DNA of 64,000 nucleotides from Amycolatopsis sp. GM8 (lineage in GTDB: Bacteria; Actinomycetota; Actinomycetes; Mycobacteriales; Pseudonocardiaceae): contig NZ_JAJKFK010000004.1 in the NCBI RefSeq assembly GCF_021653975.1, positions 804,936 to 868,935 on the forward strand, in the 5' to 3' direction. Within the stretch, counting starts at the first letter, position 1; every line of letters starts with the position of its first letter. The position numbers were made by a program, and so were the translations under genes. Below are positions 21,408-30,193 of the stretch, one piece after another. The notes below the pieces were generated by a model. That model was not told where the DNA came from and ran no database searches. It was given only the letters and a program-made list of their open reading frames with translations.

Positions 21408-21511
21408 TGAACTTCGGGCAGCGTCGGTGGGACCACAGGAGAGTTTCAGCGAGTGTTCACATGGAGTTACTCGCATCTGGGTCGAAAACGGATATACAGG
21501 GCGATTGGCGA

Positions 21512-21979
21512 TCAGCGGCGGGTCAGCACGAACAGCGGCAGCTCGCGGCCCGCTTCGGCGCGCTCCATCGCGTACCCGGGCCAGAAGTCCAGGACCTCTC
21601 GCCACAGCTCCTCGTGCCGCTCCCCGGTCACCTCGGTGGCCAGCACCGGCACCGCGCGGCGGCGCACCTCGACCGTCGCTTTCGGCTGGGCGCGCAGGTT
21701 GTGCGCCCAGCCCGGGTCCCGGGTGCGACCCCAGTTCGAGCCGATCAGCACGAACTCGTCGCCGCGCGGGAAATACAGCAGGTTCACCGTGCGCGGCAGC
21801 CCGCTCTTGCGGCCGACGGTGGTCAGCCGCATCGAGGGCAGCCCGGCGATCCCGAGCAGGGACACCCGCCCGCCCGTGACGTGGTGCAGCCGCCGGTCGA
21901 TCCACGGCACCGCCTTCGCGGCGCGCATGAACCAGCGGCGGGAGCCCAGCCAGCGGGCGGCACGGGAGAGGGGATGCAC
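21512..21979 (-). CDS. Nitroreductase/deazaflavin-dependent family (DUF385, Ddn-like), last gene of egt operon
   Basis: This 155-residue protein is an F420-binding split-barrel protein. The signature LTTVGRKSGLPRTVNLLYFP and the GSNWGRTRDPGWAHNLRA segment match the Ddn family closely, better than the copy at 2629. It starts 12 bases after the egtD stop on the same strand, so it is likely transcribed with egtABCD. An F420-dependent reductase in an ergothioneine operon may share a role in redox defence, but nothing in the sequence shows a direct part in the pathway. Confidence 0.85.
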   Translation of the reverse strand: MHPLSRAARWLGSRRWFMRAAKAVPWIDRRLHHVTGGRVSLLGIAGLPSMRLTTVGRKSGLPRTVNLLYFPRGDEFVLIGSNWGRTRDPGWAHNLRAQPKATVEVRRRAVPVLATEVTGERHEELWREVLDFWPGYAMERAEAGRELPLFVLTRR

Positions 21980-21991
21980 CGTGCTATTCGA

Positions 21992-22960
21992 TCATTCCTC
22001 CTGAACCGCCTTGGCGAGGGACACCCCGAACCGCTGCTGCCCGTCGGTCCACCACCGCTCGAGCGCGAACCCGCTCTCGGTGAGCTCCGCCGCGACCCCG
22101 GCGGCCCGGAACTTGGCGGAGATCTCCGTGCGGATGTACTCGCCCTCCTCGAAGCGCACGTCCATGCCCGCGCCCGGGATGCGCACGACCATGTCCCGCC
22201 GCGCCCGCAGCCGCATCTCGATCCACTCGTTCTCGGCGTCCCAGTAGGACTCGTGGCCGAACCCGCCCAGGTCGAAGTCGGCGCCCAGCAGCTCGTTGAC
22301 CACACTGAGCATGTTCAGGTCGAACTGCGCGGTCACGCCCGCCGCGTCGTCGTAGGCGCGCACCAGGGTGTCCGGATCCTTCACCAGATCCGTCCCCAGC
22401 AGCAACCACTCCCCCGGCGTGAGCACGTCCCGCACCGAGCGCAGGAACTTGACCCGGTCGGCGGGCAGGAAGTTGCCGATCGTGCCGCCGAGGAACGCCA
22501 CCAGCCGCGGCGGCTCGCCGGGCAGCAGGCCCAGATGCTCGGTGAAGTCGCCGACGACCCCGCGCACCGAGAGCCCCGGATAGTCGGCCCGGATCGCGGC
22601 GACCGCCTCCTCCAGCGCCGACGCCGACACGTCGAGCGGCACGAACGTCTTCAGCGTGCCGTGCTCCCGCAGCCCGTCGAGCAGCAGCCGGGTCTTCTCG
22701 CTCGACCCCGAGCCCAGTTCGACCAGCGTGTGCGCCCCCGTCACGCGGGCGATCTCGCCGGCTTCCCTGGTCAGGATCTCGCGCTCGGCGCGGGTCGGGT
22801 AGTACTCGGGCAGCCTGGTGATCTCCTCGAACAGCTCGCTGCCACGGGCGTCGTAGAACCACTTGGCGGGCAACCACTTCTGCGCCGCCGAGAATCCATA
22901 TCGGACATCCGCGCGCAGCGCCGCGGCCTGGTCGTCGAGGTGCACGTCGGGCTCGGTCAT
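21992..22960 (-). CDS. egtD: L-histidine N-alpha-methyltransferase EgtD
   Basis: This 322-residue enzyme adds three methyl groups to the alpha-amine of histidine to give hercynine, the first step of ergothioneine synthesis. SAM-binding marks are LVELGSGSSEKTRLLLDGL and FVPLDVSASALEEA. The histidine-binding side shows LVAFLGGTIGNFLP and the later ENEWIEMRLRA. Its ATG overlaps the egtC stop by 4 bases. The pathway order egtA-egtB-egtC-egtD is complete here, except for EgtE. Confidence 0.96.
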   Translation of the reverse strand: MTEPDVHLDDQAAALRADVRYGFSAAQKWLPAKWFYDARGSELFEEITRLPEYYPTRAEREILTREAGEIARVTGAHTLVELGSGSSEKTRLLLDGLREHGTLKTFVPLDVSASALEEAVAAIRADYPGLSVRGVVGDFTEHLGLLPGEPPRLVAFLGGTIGNFLPADRVKFLRSVRDVLTPGEWLLLGTDLVKDPDTLVRAYDDAAGVTAQFDLNMLSVVNELLGADFDLGGFGHESYWDAENEWIEMRLRARRDMVVRIPGAGMDVRFEEGEYIRTEISAKFRAAGVAAELTESGFALERWWTDGQQRFGVSLAKAVQEE

Positions 22961-23715
22961 GACAGGGAACTCCGATCAGCGTCAAGGGGAACGACTTCGG
23001 CCGAGCCGTTTCGGGCGACGACGGCGTGCCGGTCGGGCACCGGGACCCAGCCCGGTGCCGTGTCGGTGGGTTCGGACGCGACCACCACGGCCCCGCCGCT
23101 TTCGCGGACCGACAGGGCGTGCGTCCACGCGGTGGCCACCAGGGTCTCGCCGTCGGTCAGCAGGAAGTTGAGCCGCGAACCCGGGGCGGCCGCTTCGGTC
23201 TTCGTGACCAGCTCGGCCGTCGCGCGCAGCGGGTCCTCCCCGGCGCGCAGCCGTTCGGACAGCAGCGCCCACAGCACGGCGGAGTCCGTGGGCGCTTCCA
23301 GCGTCAGCAGGTCGGTGACCGGCAGCTTCCCGGCGAGCGCGGCGAGCGAGCCGGGCCAGCCGGTCACCATCCCGTTGTGGCTGAACACCCACCGCCCGGC
23401 CACGAACGGCGCGACGGCGGCCTCGGTCGCCGGCATGCCGGGGGTGCCGTTGCGCACCGCCGCGACAAAGGCGGTGGCTCGCACCGACCCGGCGAGCACC
23501 GGCGCGTCGTGGTCCGTCCAAATAGGACTGACGCGCCGGTACCGCACCGGGGATCCGCCCGCGTACCAGGCGATCCCGAAGCCGTCGGCGTTCACCGTGC
23601 CCCCGCCGCGCATGTCCGCAGGGGCATATGACTGGTGCAGCAGCGAATGCGGCGCGCCGAACACCTGCCCGGCCGGGGACGCCGGCGGCCCCAGGTACGC
23701 GAGGTGCCTACACAC
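22957..23715 (-). CDS. egtC: Gamma-glutamyl-hercynylcysteine sulfoxide hydrolase EgtC
   Basis: The 252-residue protein is a class II glutamine amidotransferase-like (Ntn) hydrolase that removes glutamate from gamma-glutamyl hercynylcysteine sulfoxide. Its nucleophile Cys2 is exposed by removal of Met1 (MCRHLAYLG), and the NADGFGIAWY and FSHNGMVTG segments are typical. The gene overlaps egtB by 8 bases and egtD by 4. The length is normal for the family. Confidence 0.96.
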   Translation of the reverse strand: MCRHLAYLGPPASPAGQVFGAPHSLLHQSYAPADMRGGGTVNADGFGIAWYAGGSPVRYRRVSPIWTDHDAPVLAGSVRATAFVAAVRNGTPGMPATEAAVAPFVAGRWVFSHNGMVTGWPGSLAALAGKLPVTDLLTLEAPTDSAVLWALLSERLRAGEDPLRATAELVTKTEAAAPGSRLNFLLTDGETLVATAWTHALSVRESGGAVVVASEPTDTAPGWVPVPDRHAVVARNGSAEVVPLDADRSSLS

Positions 23716-25063
23716 CGGCGGCGTCCCGGGCGCAGCGGAACCCGGCGAAGATCTGCCGCCGGATCGGGTAGTCCCAGTTGCGGAACGTGCCGCGGATCGC
23801 CGCCGCGTCGGTGCCGAACGAGCCGCCGCGCAGCACCTTGTACTCGGGGCCGAAGAACACCTCGGAGTACTCGCGGTACGGGAACGCGACGAAACCCGGG
23901 TAGCCGTGGAAGTCCGTGCTCGTCCACTCCCACACGTCCCCGATGAGCTGGTGCACGCCCAGCGGCGACGCGCCCGCCGGGTACGCGCCCGCCGGGGCCG
24001 GGCTCAGGTGCGCCTGCCCGAGGTTCGCGTGCTCGGGCGTCGGCTCGTCGTTGCCCCACGGGTAGCGCCGCGACTGCCCGGTGGCCGGGTCGAACCGGGC
24101 GGCCTTCTCCCATTCGCGCTCGGTGGGCAGCCGCTTGCCCGCCCATTTCGCGTACGCCTCGGCCTCGTAGAACGACACGTGCACCACCGGCTGCTCGACC
24201 GGCACGCGCTCGTCGACGCCGAACCGGGTGCGCCACCATTCGCCGGCCTCGCGCCGCCAGAACCGGGGCGCGGTGATGTCGTTCGCCGTGCGGTACTCCC
24301 AGCCCTGCTCGCTCCACCACTGCTGCTGGTCGTAGCCACCGGCGTCGAGGAACTCGACGTACGCGCCGTTGGTCACCGGGGTGGTGTCGAGGTAGAACGC
24401 GTCGACCGCGACCTCGTGCGCCGGGCGCTCGTTGTCCAGCGCCCACGGCTCGACGCTGGTGCCCATCAGGAACGACCCGCCCGGCACGAGCACTTCGGCG
24501 GGCAACGCGCCGCCGCGCGCGCCCGGCGGCGCCGGGGCGTGCAGCGCCGGCTCGCCCTTGCGCAGCTGATGGGTGGCCAGCATGGTCTCGTCGTGCTGCT
24601 GCTCGTGCTGGGTGATCATGCCGAACGCGAACGCCGCCTCGGTGAGCCGGCGGCCTTCCAGCGGCGCCTTTTCCAGTACCTCGAACGCCTTCGCCCGCAC
24701 CTCGCCCACGTAGCGGCGGGCTTCGGCGGGACCGAGCAGCGGCAGCGACGGCCGGTCGGCGCGCGGATGCTGGAACGCGTCGTACAGGTCGTCGATATCG
24801 GGCCGCAGCGGCTCGCGGCCGCCGACGTCCCGCACCAGCCACAGCTCTTCCTGGCTGCCGATGTGCGCGAGGTCCCACACCAGCGGCGACATGAGCTTCG
24901 AGTGCTGGCGCACCAGATCCTCGTCGTCCACCGCGTCGGTGAGCGTGGTGCTGCGCTGCCGCGCCCTGGTCAGCGCCCGGGCCGCGTGCTCACGCAGCTG
25001 CTCGGGATTCTTTTCCCCGAAGACACTCGGGGCTTCGGTCAGGAACTCCGTCATGTCGATCAT
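23708..25063 (-). CDS. egtB: Hercynine oxygenase EgtB
   Basis: This 451-residue iron enzyme joins gamma-glutamylcysteine to hercynine with oxygen. The N-terminal DinB-like domain supplies iron ligands: an early His in WDLAHIGSQEELWLVRD and the pair in ITQHEQQHDETM. The C-terminal domain is of the sulfatase-modifying (C-type lectin) fold, with VPGGSFLMGT, YEAEAYAKWAGKRLPTEREW and GDVWEWTSTDFHGYPGF. The use of gamma-glutamylcysteine is inferred from the presence of egtA and egtC. It overlaps egtA by 4 bases. Confidence 0.96.
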   Translation of the reverse strand: MIDMTEFLTEAPSVFGEKNPEQLREHAARALTRARQRSTTLTDAVDDEDLVRQHSKLMSPLVWDLAHIGSQEELWLVRDVGGREPLRPDIDDLYDAFQHPRADRPSLPLLGPAEARRYVGEVRAKAFEVLEKAPLEGRRLTEAAFAFGMITQHEQQHDETMLATHQLRKGEPALHAPAPPGARGGALPAEVLVPGGSFLMGTSVEPWALDNERPAHEVAVDAFYLDTTPVTNGAYVEFLDAGGYDQQQWWSEQGWEYRTANDITAPRFWRREAGEWWRTRFGVDERVPVEQPVVHVSFYEAEAYAKWAGKRLPTEREWEKAARFDPATGQSRRYPWGNDEPTPEHANLGQAHLSPAPAGAYPAGASPLGVHQLIGDVWEWTSTDFHGYPGFVAFPYREYSEVFFGPEYKVLRGGSFGTDAAAIRGTFRNWDYPIRRQIFAGFRCARDAAGV

Positions 25064-26313
25064 CCCCTCCCGGCGTGCACGAGCTTCTGCACACCTTCGC
25101 CGATCTCATCGATCGTGCTGTCCGGCAGGCCCGTGGCCGGCAGTGCCGCGCAGCCCAGGTCCACCACTTTCCTTGCCACCGCGGCAATGCACTCGTCCTC
25201 GAGGCCGTCGCGGGCGGCGTCCTCCCACCTGTCGAGCACGGGCTCGCACGCCGCCAGCACTTCGTCCACAATGGACGGACTGGACAGCAGCGCGCTCAGC
25301 AGCGCCACCGGATGCAGCCAGCGCGCCCCGGGCTGCGCGTCGAGGTAGCGCACCTCGAGGTAGCCGTGCGGCCGCACCGGCGTGAACATCGTGGTGAGGT
25401 GGTAGGCCAGATCCGCCTCGGTGGGCGGGTCGAGCAGGCCGGCGGCACCGCGGCCGGTCACCCAGTCCGCGAACGTCAGCCCCGCCGGCGCGTCCCACGG
25501 CCCGTCCGGGCGGCGCACCAGCATCAGCGGGGTGTCCATCATCCGGCTCGCCCAGCCGGTGGCCGGGTCGGCGAACGGCTGTGCCGCGTAGGTGCGGGCG
25601 TGCTCGGTGTCGCGCACCGCGAGCCACCGTGCCGACGCGAAGCCGGTGTCGGATCCCGCGTGGTAGCGGGAGTTGGCGAACGTGGCGAGCAGTGGCGGGC
25701 CGAGGGCGTGCACCGCCGCCCACCGGGTGGCCACCTCGTCGCGTTCCCCGCTGTCCACGCACACCTGTAGCCCCGCCGTGCTGCACATCATGGTGATCCC
25801 GCCAGTACCCATCGGGGCGAACCGGCGCTCCATGGTGGCGTAACGCTCCGTGGTCAGCAGCCGGGCCGGCCTGCGATGGGGATCGATGCCCGTTTCGCCG
25901 AGGGCGAACCCGGCGCGGGCGAGAAGGTCGGACAAATAGTCGAGATCGGCGGAAACGACGCGCTCGAGCTCACGCAGGGAATCCTGCGGCAGCGCGGAGA
26001 TCTCCACCTGTCCCCCCGGTTCGAGGGTCAGCGGGGAACCGGCGGGTAAAGGTTCTGCGGGACTTTCGGGAACGAGCGTGCGCGGGGCGTGCGGCCCGAG
26101 CGCGCGGGCAAGGTCTTCGGCTTGCAGTGGTCTTCGGGGGTCATCGGCGTAGTGCACGGTGTACTCCAGCTCCACGCCCAGCAGGCGTGGTGGGCCGTGC
26201 TTGAAGCACACCGACGCTACATAGGCCTCACCGGCCGCGCGATCCGAGATGACCTTCGCGGCCACCCTGCTCGCGCCCCCGGTCTGCCCCGCAACGTGGC
26301 GAACCGCTGTCAT
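25060..26313 (-). CDS. egtA: Glutamate-cysteine ligase EgtA
   Basis: The 417-residue enzyme makes gamma-glutamylcysteine from glutamate and cysteine with ATP, the thiol donor for EgtB. Family marks are LLGVELEYTVHYADD near the N-terminus (the Glu residues bind magnesium), FAPMGTGGITMMCSTAGLQV, and the RPHGYLEVRYLDAQPG segment. It is the first gene of the egtA-egtB-egtC-egtD-DUF385 operon. The divergent acnR gene shares its upstream region, which carries a near-perfect AcnR-type site. Confidence 0.95.
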   Translation of the reverse strand: MTAVRHVAGQTGGASRVAAKVISDRAAGEAYVASVCFKHGPPRLLGVELEYTVHYADDPRRPLQAEDLARALGPHAPRTLVPESPAEPLPAGSPLTLEPGGQVEISALPQDSLRELERVVSADLDYLSDLLARAGFALGETGIDPHRRPARLLTTERYATMERRFAPMGTGGITMMCSTAGLQVCVDSGERDEVATRWAAVHALGPPLLATFANSRYHAGSDTGFASARWLAVRDTEHARTYAAQPFADPATGWASRMMDTPLMLVRRPDGPWDAPAGLTFADWVTGRGAAGLLDPPTEADLAYHLTTMFTPVRPHGYLEVRYLDAQPGARWLHPVALLSALLSSPSIVDEVLAACEPVLDRWEDAARDGLEDECIAAVARKVVDLGCAALPATGLPDSTIDEIGEGVQKLVHAGRG

Positions 26314-26398
26314 GGCAATCCTGTTCCAGTCGGTGGGAGCACTCGCATTCGGACGCTACACGCGCGGTACGACAATTTCAGGCCGCGGCGAGGGGCCA

Positions 26399-26414
26399 CA
26401 GTACGTACGTACGG
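26399..26414. promoter_or_regulatory. Candidate AcnR operator between egtA and acnR
   Basis: CAGTACGTACGTACGG matches the remembered AcnR motif CAGNACnnnCGTACTG at all defined positions but one. It lies 38 bases before acnR and 86 bases before the divergent egtA. Autorepression of acnR is the simplest reading, with possible side effects on the ergothioneine operon. The core also contains three overlapping GTAC steps. Confidence 0.65.
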
Positions 26415-26451
26415 ATTGCGTAAGAACTACTCGGGGTGACAGGATCAGGGA

Positions 26452-27042
26452 ATGCCACGGGTCAGTCAGGATCATCTCGACGCGCGACGGCGCCAGATCC
26501 TCGACGGCTCACGCGTCTGCTTCGCCCGGTACGGCTACGAGGGTGCCACGGTCCGGCGTCTGGAGGAAGCGACGGGCCTTTCGCGTGGCGCGATCTTCCA
26601 CCATTTCCGGGACAAGGAGTCCCTGTTCCTCGCCCTCGCGGAGGAGGACGCGTCGCGGATGGCGGACGTCGTGGCGGCGCAGGGGCTCGTGCAGGTCATG
26701 CGCGAACTGCTCGCGGGCGGCGGCGAGCAGCCGGCCGACTGGCTGGGCACCCGCCTGGAGGTGTCGCGGCGGCTGCGCACCGATCCGGAGTTCCGGGCCC
26801 GCTGGGCCGAGCGCTCGCAACAGCTGACCTTCGCGACCCGCCAGCGCCTGCTGCGCCAGCGCGAAGCCGGGATCCTCCGCGACGACGTCGATGTCGACGT
26901 GCTCACCTCGTATCTGGAGCTGGTGCTCGAAGGGCTCGTGTCGCACCTGGCGATGGGGCTGCCCGCCGACGATCTCGGGCCGGTGCTCGATCTCGTCGAG
27001 GAAAGCGTGCGCAGGCACCGGAGCCGGGCCGCCGTGGAGTAA
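26452..27042 (+). CDS. acnR: TetR-family regulator AcnR
   Basis: This 196-residue repressor has the N-terminal helix-turn-helix VCFARYGYEGATVRRLEEAT followed by LSRGAIFHHFRDKESLFLAL. These segments are nearly the same as corynebacterial AcnR, which represses aconitase. The middle also matches AcnR in DWLGTRLEVSRRLRTDPEFR. In Corynebacterium and Mycobacterium acnR lies directly after acn; here it is 10.5 kb away, beyond efeO/efeB and egt. AcnR-like operators lie before both genes. ATG follows AGGA by 7 bases. Confidence 0.88.
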   Translation: MPRVSQDHLDARRRQILDGSRVCFARYGYEGATVRRLEEATGLSRGAIFHHFRDKESLFLALAEEDASRMADVVAAQGLVQVMRELLAGGGEQPADWLGTRLEVSRRLRTDPEFRARWAERSQQLTFATRQRLLRQREAGILRDDVDVDVLTSYLELVLEGLVSHLAMGLPADDLGPVLDLVEESVRRHRSRAAVE

Positions 27043-27051
27043 GAAGGAACC

Positions 27052-27627
27052 ATGAATCTGCTCGACGCCCACGGGGAAGCGCTGCGCGAGTTCGACCGCA
27101 CGGTGCATCAGATCTCCGGCGGCCAGTGGGACGCGCCGACCCCGTGCTCCGAGTGGACGGTGCGGGACCTGCTCAACCACCTCGTGTCCGAGCAGCTGTG
27201 GGTGCCGCACCTGCTCGCCGGCGAGACGCTGGCCCAGGTCGGCGACCGCTACGACGGCGACGTGCTCGGCGGCGATCCCGTGGGGATCTGGGAGAAGTCG
27301 TCCATCGCGGCGCGGCAGGCGTGGACCGAACCGGGCGCGACGGACCGGCAGGTGCAGCTGTCCTTCGGTGATTCCGAAGCCACCCTGTACGGCTGGCAGA
27401 TGACGATCGACCTGGCCGTGCACGCCTGGGACCTGGCGAAGGGAATCGGTGCCGCGCAACCGATCTCCGCCGAGGTGGCCGACACCCTGCTGCCGATCGT
27501 GACCCCGCAGATCGACTGGTGGCAGGGGATCGACATCGTCGCCGCGCCCGTGCCGGTGCCCGAAAGCGCGTCCGCCGCCGACCGGCTCGTCGCCCTGTGC
27601 GGCCGCAGCCCGTCGTGGCCCGCCTGA
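27052..27627 (+). CDS. TIGR03086-type maleylpyruvate isomerase-fold (DinB-like) protein
   Basis: This 191-residue protein belongs to the mycothiol-dependent maleylpyruvate isomerase-like/DinB four-helix family. Metal-binding histidines are seen in WTVRDLLNHLVSEQLW, in WVPHLL and in TIDLAVHAWDLAKG. The start TPCSEWTVRDLLNH is the family's hallmark. Members may use mycothiol as cofactor, but most have no assigned reaction. It starts 9 bases after acnR, so the two are probably one transcript. Confidence 0.85.
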   Translation: MNLLDAHGEALREFDRTVHQISGGQWDAPTPCSEWTVRDLLNHLVSEQLWVPHLLAGETLAQVGDRYDGDVLGGDPVGIWEKSSIAARQAWTEPGATDRQVQLSFGDSEATLYGWQMTIDLAVHAWDLAKGIGAAQPISAEVADTLLPIVTPQIDWWQGIDIVAAPVPVPESASAADRLVALCGRSPSWPA

Positions 27628-27717
27628 CCGCGCGAAACGACGTCCCCCGGGGCACCGTCGCGGCCGGTAGTATGAATGCCACCGCAGCCGCCATTTGCCG
27701 AGGAGTGACCTGTACCC

Positions 27718-27816
27718 GTGCGCGACGCGCAGTCACCTGGTGACAGTACTGAGCCGGGTGACGAACCCGGCGAACCCGACCATCATCCCGCTACGGAACC
27801 GGCGGGGGCGCGGTGA
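27718..27816 (+). CDS. Possible 32-residue acidic leader ORF coupled to CNNM genes
   Basis: GTG at 27718 opens a short frame that ends in TGA at 27814-27816, overlapping the ATG of the next gene (TGATG). The product is hydrophilic and acidic (STEPGDEPGEPDHHPATEP). A GAGGAG lies 12 bases upstream, which is longer than ideal. It could be a small protein or a leader that couples translation into the transporter gene. The coding nature is not proven. Confidence 0.35.
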   Translation: MRDAQSPGDSTEPGDEPGEPDHHPATEPAGAR

Positions 27817-29150
27817 TGGACGTCCTGCTCGCGATTCTCGGCGTGCTGTTCTTCCTGCTGCTCACGATCGGCACCGGCCTCGCCGTCGCCGCGGAGTTCT
27901 CGCTGACCGCGCTGGAACGCAGCACGGTCGAGGCGGACGTGCGCCAGACCGGCGACCGCCGGTCGAAGATCGTCCGTAAGGCCCACCAGCACCTGTCCTA
28001 CCAGCTTTCCGGCGCGCAGGTCGCGATCACGCTGACCACGCTGGTCACCGGGTATCTGGCCGAGCCGCTCATCGGGAACCTGGTCCGCCCGGTGCTCACC
28101 GCGATCGGCCTCTCCGGATCCGTCGCCTCGGGCGCGTCGCTGATCATCGCGCTGCTGCTGGCCACCACGCTGTCGATGCTGCTCGGCGAGATGGTGCCGA
28201 AGAACATCGCGGTCGCCCGGCCGCTGTGGACCGCCCGCGCGGTCATGGGCTACCACTCGCGTTTCTCCGCGATGTTCCGCTGGCTCATCACACTGATGAA
28301 CAACAGCGCGAACTGGGTGGTGCGCAAGTTCGGCGTCGAGCCACAGGAGGAGCTGCGTTCGGCGCGGTCCCCGCAGGAGCTCGGCTCGATCGTGCGCACC
28401 AGCGCGGAGAGCGGCAAGCTCGACACCTCGACCGCGGAGCTGCTGGACAAGTCGCTGCGCTTCGGCGGCCGCACCGCCGACGAGCTGATGACCCCGCGGG
28501 TGCAGATCGAGTCGCTGACCGTGGACGACACCATCACCGAGCTCATCGCGCTCGCCCGCCGCACCGGGTTCTCGCGTTTTCCCGTCTACCGCGAGGATCT
28601 CGACGACGTCCAGGGCGCGGTGCACGTCAAACAGGCGTTCGTGGTGACCGCGGCCGAACGCGGCCAGGTCCCGCTCGGCTCGGTGATGCGACCGGTGCCG
28701 ACCGTGCCCGAGTCGCTGCCCGGGGACGCGCTGCTGTCGCGGCTGCGCGACTCCCGGTTCCAGATCGCCATGGTCGTCGACGAGTACGGCGGCACCGCGG
28801 GCCTGGTCACCTTGGAAGACGTCGTCGAGGAGATCATCGGCGACGTCCGCGACGAGCACGACGAGGGCGAGGCGCCCGCGTCCCGGCGGCTGGACCCCGA
28901 CACCTGGCTGGTGTCCGGGCAGCTGCGGCCCGACGAGGTCCGCGACATGACGGGTTTCCAGATGCCCGAAGGCGACTACGAGACGATCGCCGGCCTCGTG
29001 CTGGAACGGCTCGGCAAGATCCCGGAGCCGGGCGAGGGTATTGAGGTCGGCGGCTGGCGGCTCGCCGTCGTGACGATGGACCGGCACCGCATCGCGGAGC
29101 TGAGCGTGCGCCGGCCCGAGGAGCCCGAACCGGCGAAGGCGGCCCGATGA
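27813..29150 (+). CDS. CNNM/HlyC-CorC family membrane protein with CBS pair, first of two
   Basis: The 445-residue protein has an N-terminal CNNM transmembrane domain (about residues 1-180) with LSYQLSGAQVAITLTTLVTG and LLGEMVPKNIAVARP. Two CBS domains (about 215-340) follow, including VVDEYGGTAGLVTLEDVVEE, and a C-terminal CorC/HlyC domain that includes FQMPEGDYETIAGLVLERLG. Such proteins bind nucleotides and move magnesium or other divalent ions. The start is GTG 27813 or ATG 27816. It overlaps the second CNNM gene by 4 bases. The pair is commonly found side by side in actinobacteria. Confidence 0.92.
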   Translation: MMDVLLAILGVLFFLLLTIGTGLAVAAEFSLTALERSTVEADVRQTGDRRSKIVRKAHQHLSYQLSGAQVAITLTTLVTGYLAEPLIGNLVRPVLTAIGLSGSVASGASLIIALLLATTLSMLLGEMVPKNIAVARPLWTARAVMGYHSRFSAMFRWLITLMNNSANWVVRKFGVEPQEELRSARSPQELGSIVRTSAESGKLDTSTAELLDKSLRFGGRTADELMTPRVQIESLTVDDTITELIALARRTGFSRFPVYREDLDDVQGAVHVKQAFVVTAAERGQVPLGSVMRPVPTVPESLPGDALLSRLRDSRFQIAMVVDEYGGTAGLVTLEDVVEEIIGDVRDEHDEGEAPASRRLDPDTWLVSGQLRPDEVRDMTGFQMPEGDYETIAGLVLERLGKIPEPGEGIEVGGWRLAVVTMDRHRIAELSVRRPEEPEPAKAAR

Positions 29151-30190
29151 ACGACTGGCTGGCCATCGTCCTCGTCGTCCTCCTGCTGCTGACGAACGCG
29201 TTCTTCGTCGGCGCCGAGTTCACCCTCATCTCGTCCCGGCGCGACCGGCTGGAAGCGTTGCTGGAGCAGGGAAAGGGCCGCGCGCGGATCGTCATCAACG
29301 CGAGCAGGCACGTGTCGCTGATGCTGGCCGGCGCGCAGCTGGGCATCACCATCTGCTCGCTGCTGCTGGGCCGCCTCGGCGAGCCCGCGGTGGCGCACCG
29401 GCTCGGCGGGTTCTTCGCGCTGCTGCACGTCCCCGACGTGGTCGCGCACGCGATCTCGTTCGCGATCGCGCTGGCGTTCATCACGATCCTGCACGTGCTG
29501 ATCGGCGAGATGGTGCCGAAGAACCTCGCGATCGCCGATCCTGAGCGGCTGGCGCTGTGGCTGGTCCCGGTGCACGTGGCGTGGGTGAAGCTCGCCGGAC
29601 CGTTCATCTGGCTGCTGAACTTCATGGCGAACTCGCTGCTGCGCCTGGTGAAGGTGCGGCCGACGGACGAGCTGGAGACCGCCTACACCTCGGCGGAGCT
29701 GGCCGAACTGCTCAGCGAGTCCCGCCGTGAGGGGCTCTTGGAGCAGTCCGAGCACGAGCGGCTGAGCCAGACGCTCTCCTCTGCCCGCAAGACCGTCGCG
29801 GATGTGCTGGTACCACTGGAAAAGCTGACCACGCTCTCCCCCGCGCCCACCGTCGGCGAGGTGGAGAAGGCGGTGTCGGAGACCGGTTTCTCGCGGTATC
29901 CGCTGTGCTCGCCGGAGTGCGAGCTGACCGGTTATCTGCATGTGAAGGACGTGCTGGACCAGATCGGCGACCCGCCCGAGACGACCATCCCGGCGGGCAA
30001 GGTCCGCACGCTGACCGACGTGCCGGTGGGCGCCCGCGTCGATGTGGCGCTGTCGGCCATGCGCAAGGACCGCACGCATCTCGCCCGCGCGCTCGACCAG
30101 GACGGCCGCGCGGTCGGTGTCGTGGCGCTGGAGGATCTCGTCGAGGAGTACGTCGGCACGGTGCGGGACGGCACGCACGTCGCCGTGTGA
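29147..30190 (+). CDS. CNNM family membrane protein with CBS pair, second of two
   Basis: The 347-residue protein repeats the CNNM layout of its neighbour: SLMLAGAQLGITICSLLLG and LIGEMVPKNLAIADP in the membrane part, then two CBS domains ending in RAVGVVALEDLVEEYVGT. It lacks the C-terminal CorC/HlyC domain of the first gene. The two likely form a hetero-oligomer for divalent cation transport. It overlaps the first gene by ATGA, and the next gene begins 3 bases after its stop. Confidence 0.92.
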   Translation: MNDWLAIVLVVLLLLTNAFFVGAEFTLISSRRDRLEALLEQGKGRARIVINASRHVSLMLAGAQLGITICSLLLGRLGEPAVAHRLGGFFALLHVPDVVAHAISFAIALAFITILHVLIGEMVPKNLAIADPERLALWLVPVHVAWVKLAGPFIWLLNFMANSLLRLVKVRPTDELETAYTSAELAELLSESRREGLLEQSEHERLSQTLSSARKTVADVLVPLEKLTTLSPAPTVGEVEKAVSETGFSRYPLCSPECELTGYLHVKDVLDQIGDPPETTIPAGKVRTLTDVPVGARVDVALSAMRKDRTHLARALDQDGRAVGVVALEDLVEEYVGTVRDGTHVAV

Positions 30191-30193
30191 GTC

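Noticed and set aside
21350-21511. Iron-regulator (DtxR/IdeR) box before efeO
   Set aside because: No sequence close to the TTAGGTTAGGCTAACCTAA-type box was found, only the GCGTAAG direct repeat.
21407-25348. Very long plus-strand open frame antisense to the efeO upstream region and egt operon
   Set aside because: It is a shadow of high-GC codon use in the egt genes. It lacks a family match and its residues are Arg/Ala/Gly/Pro-rich without order.
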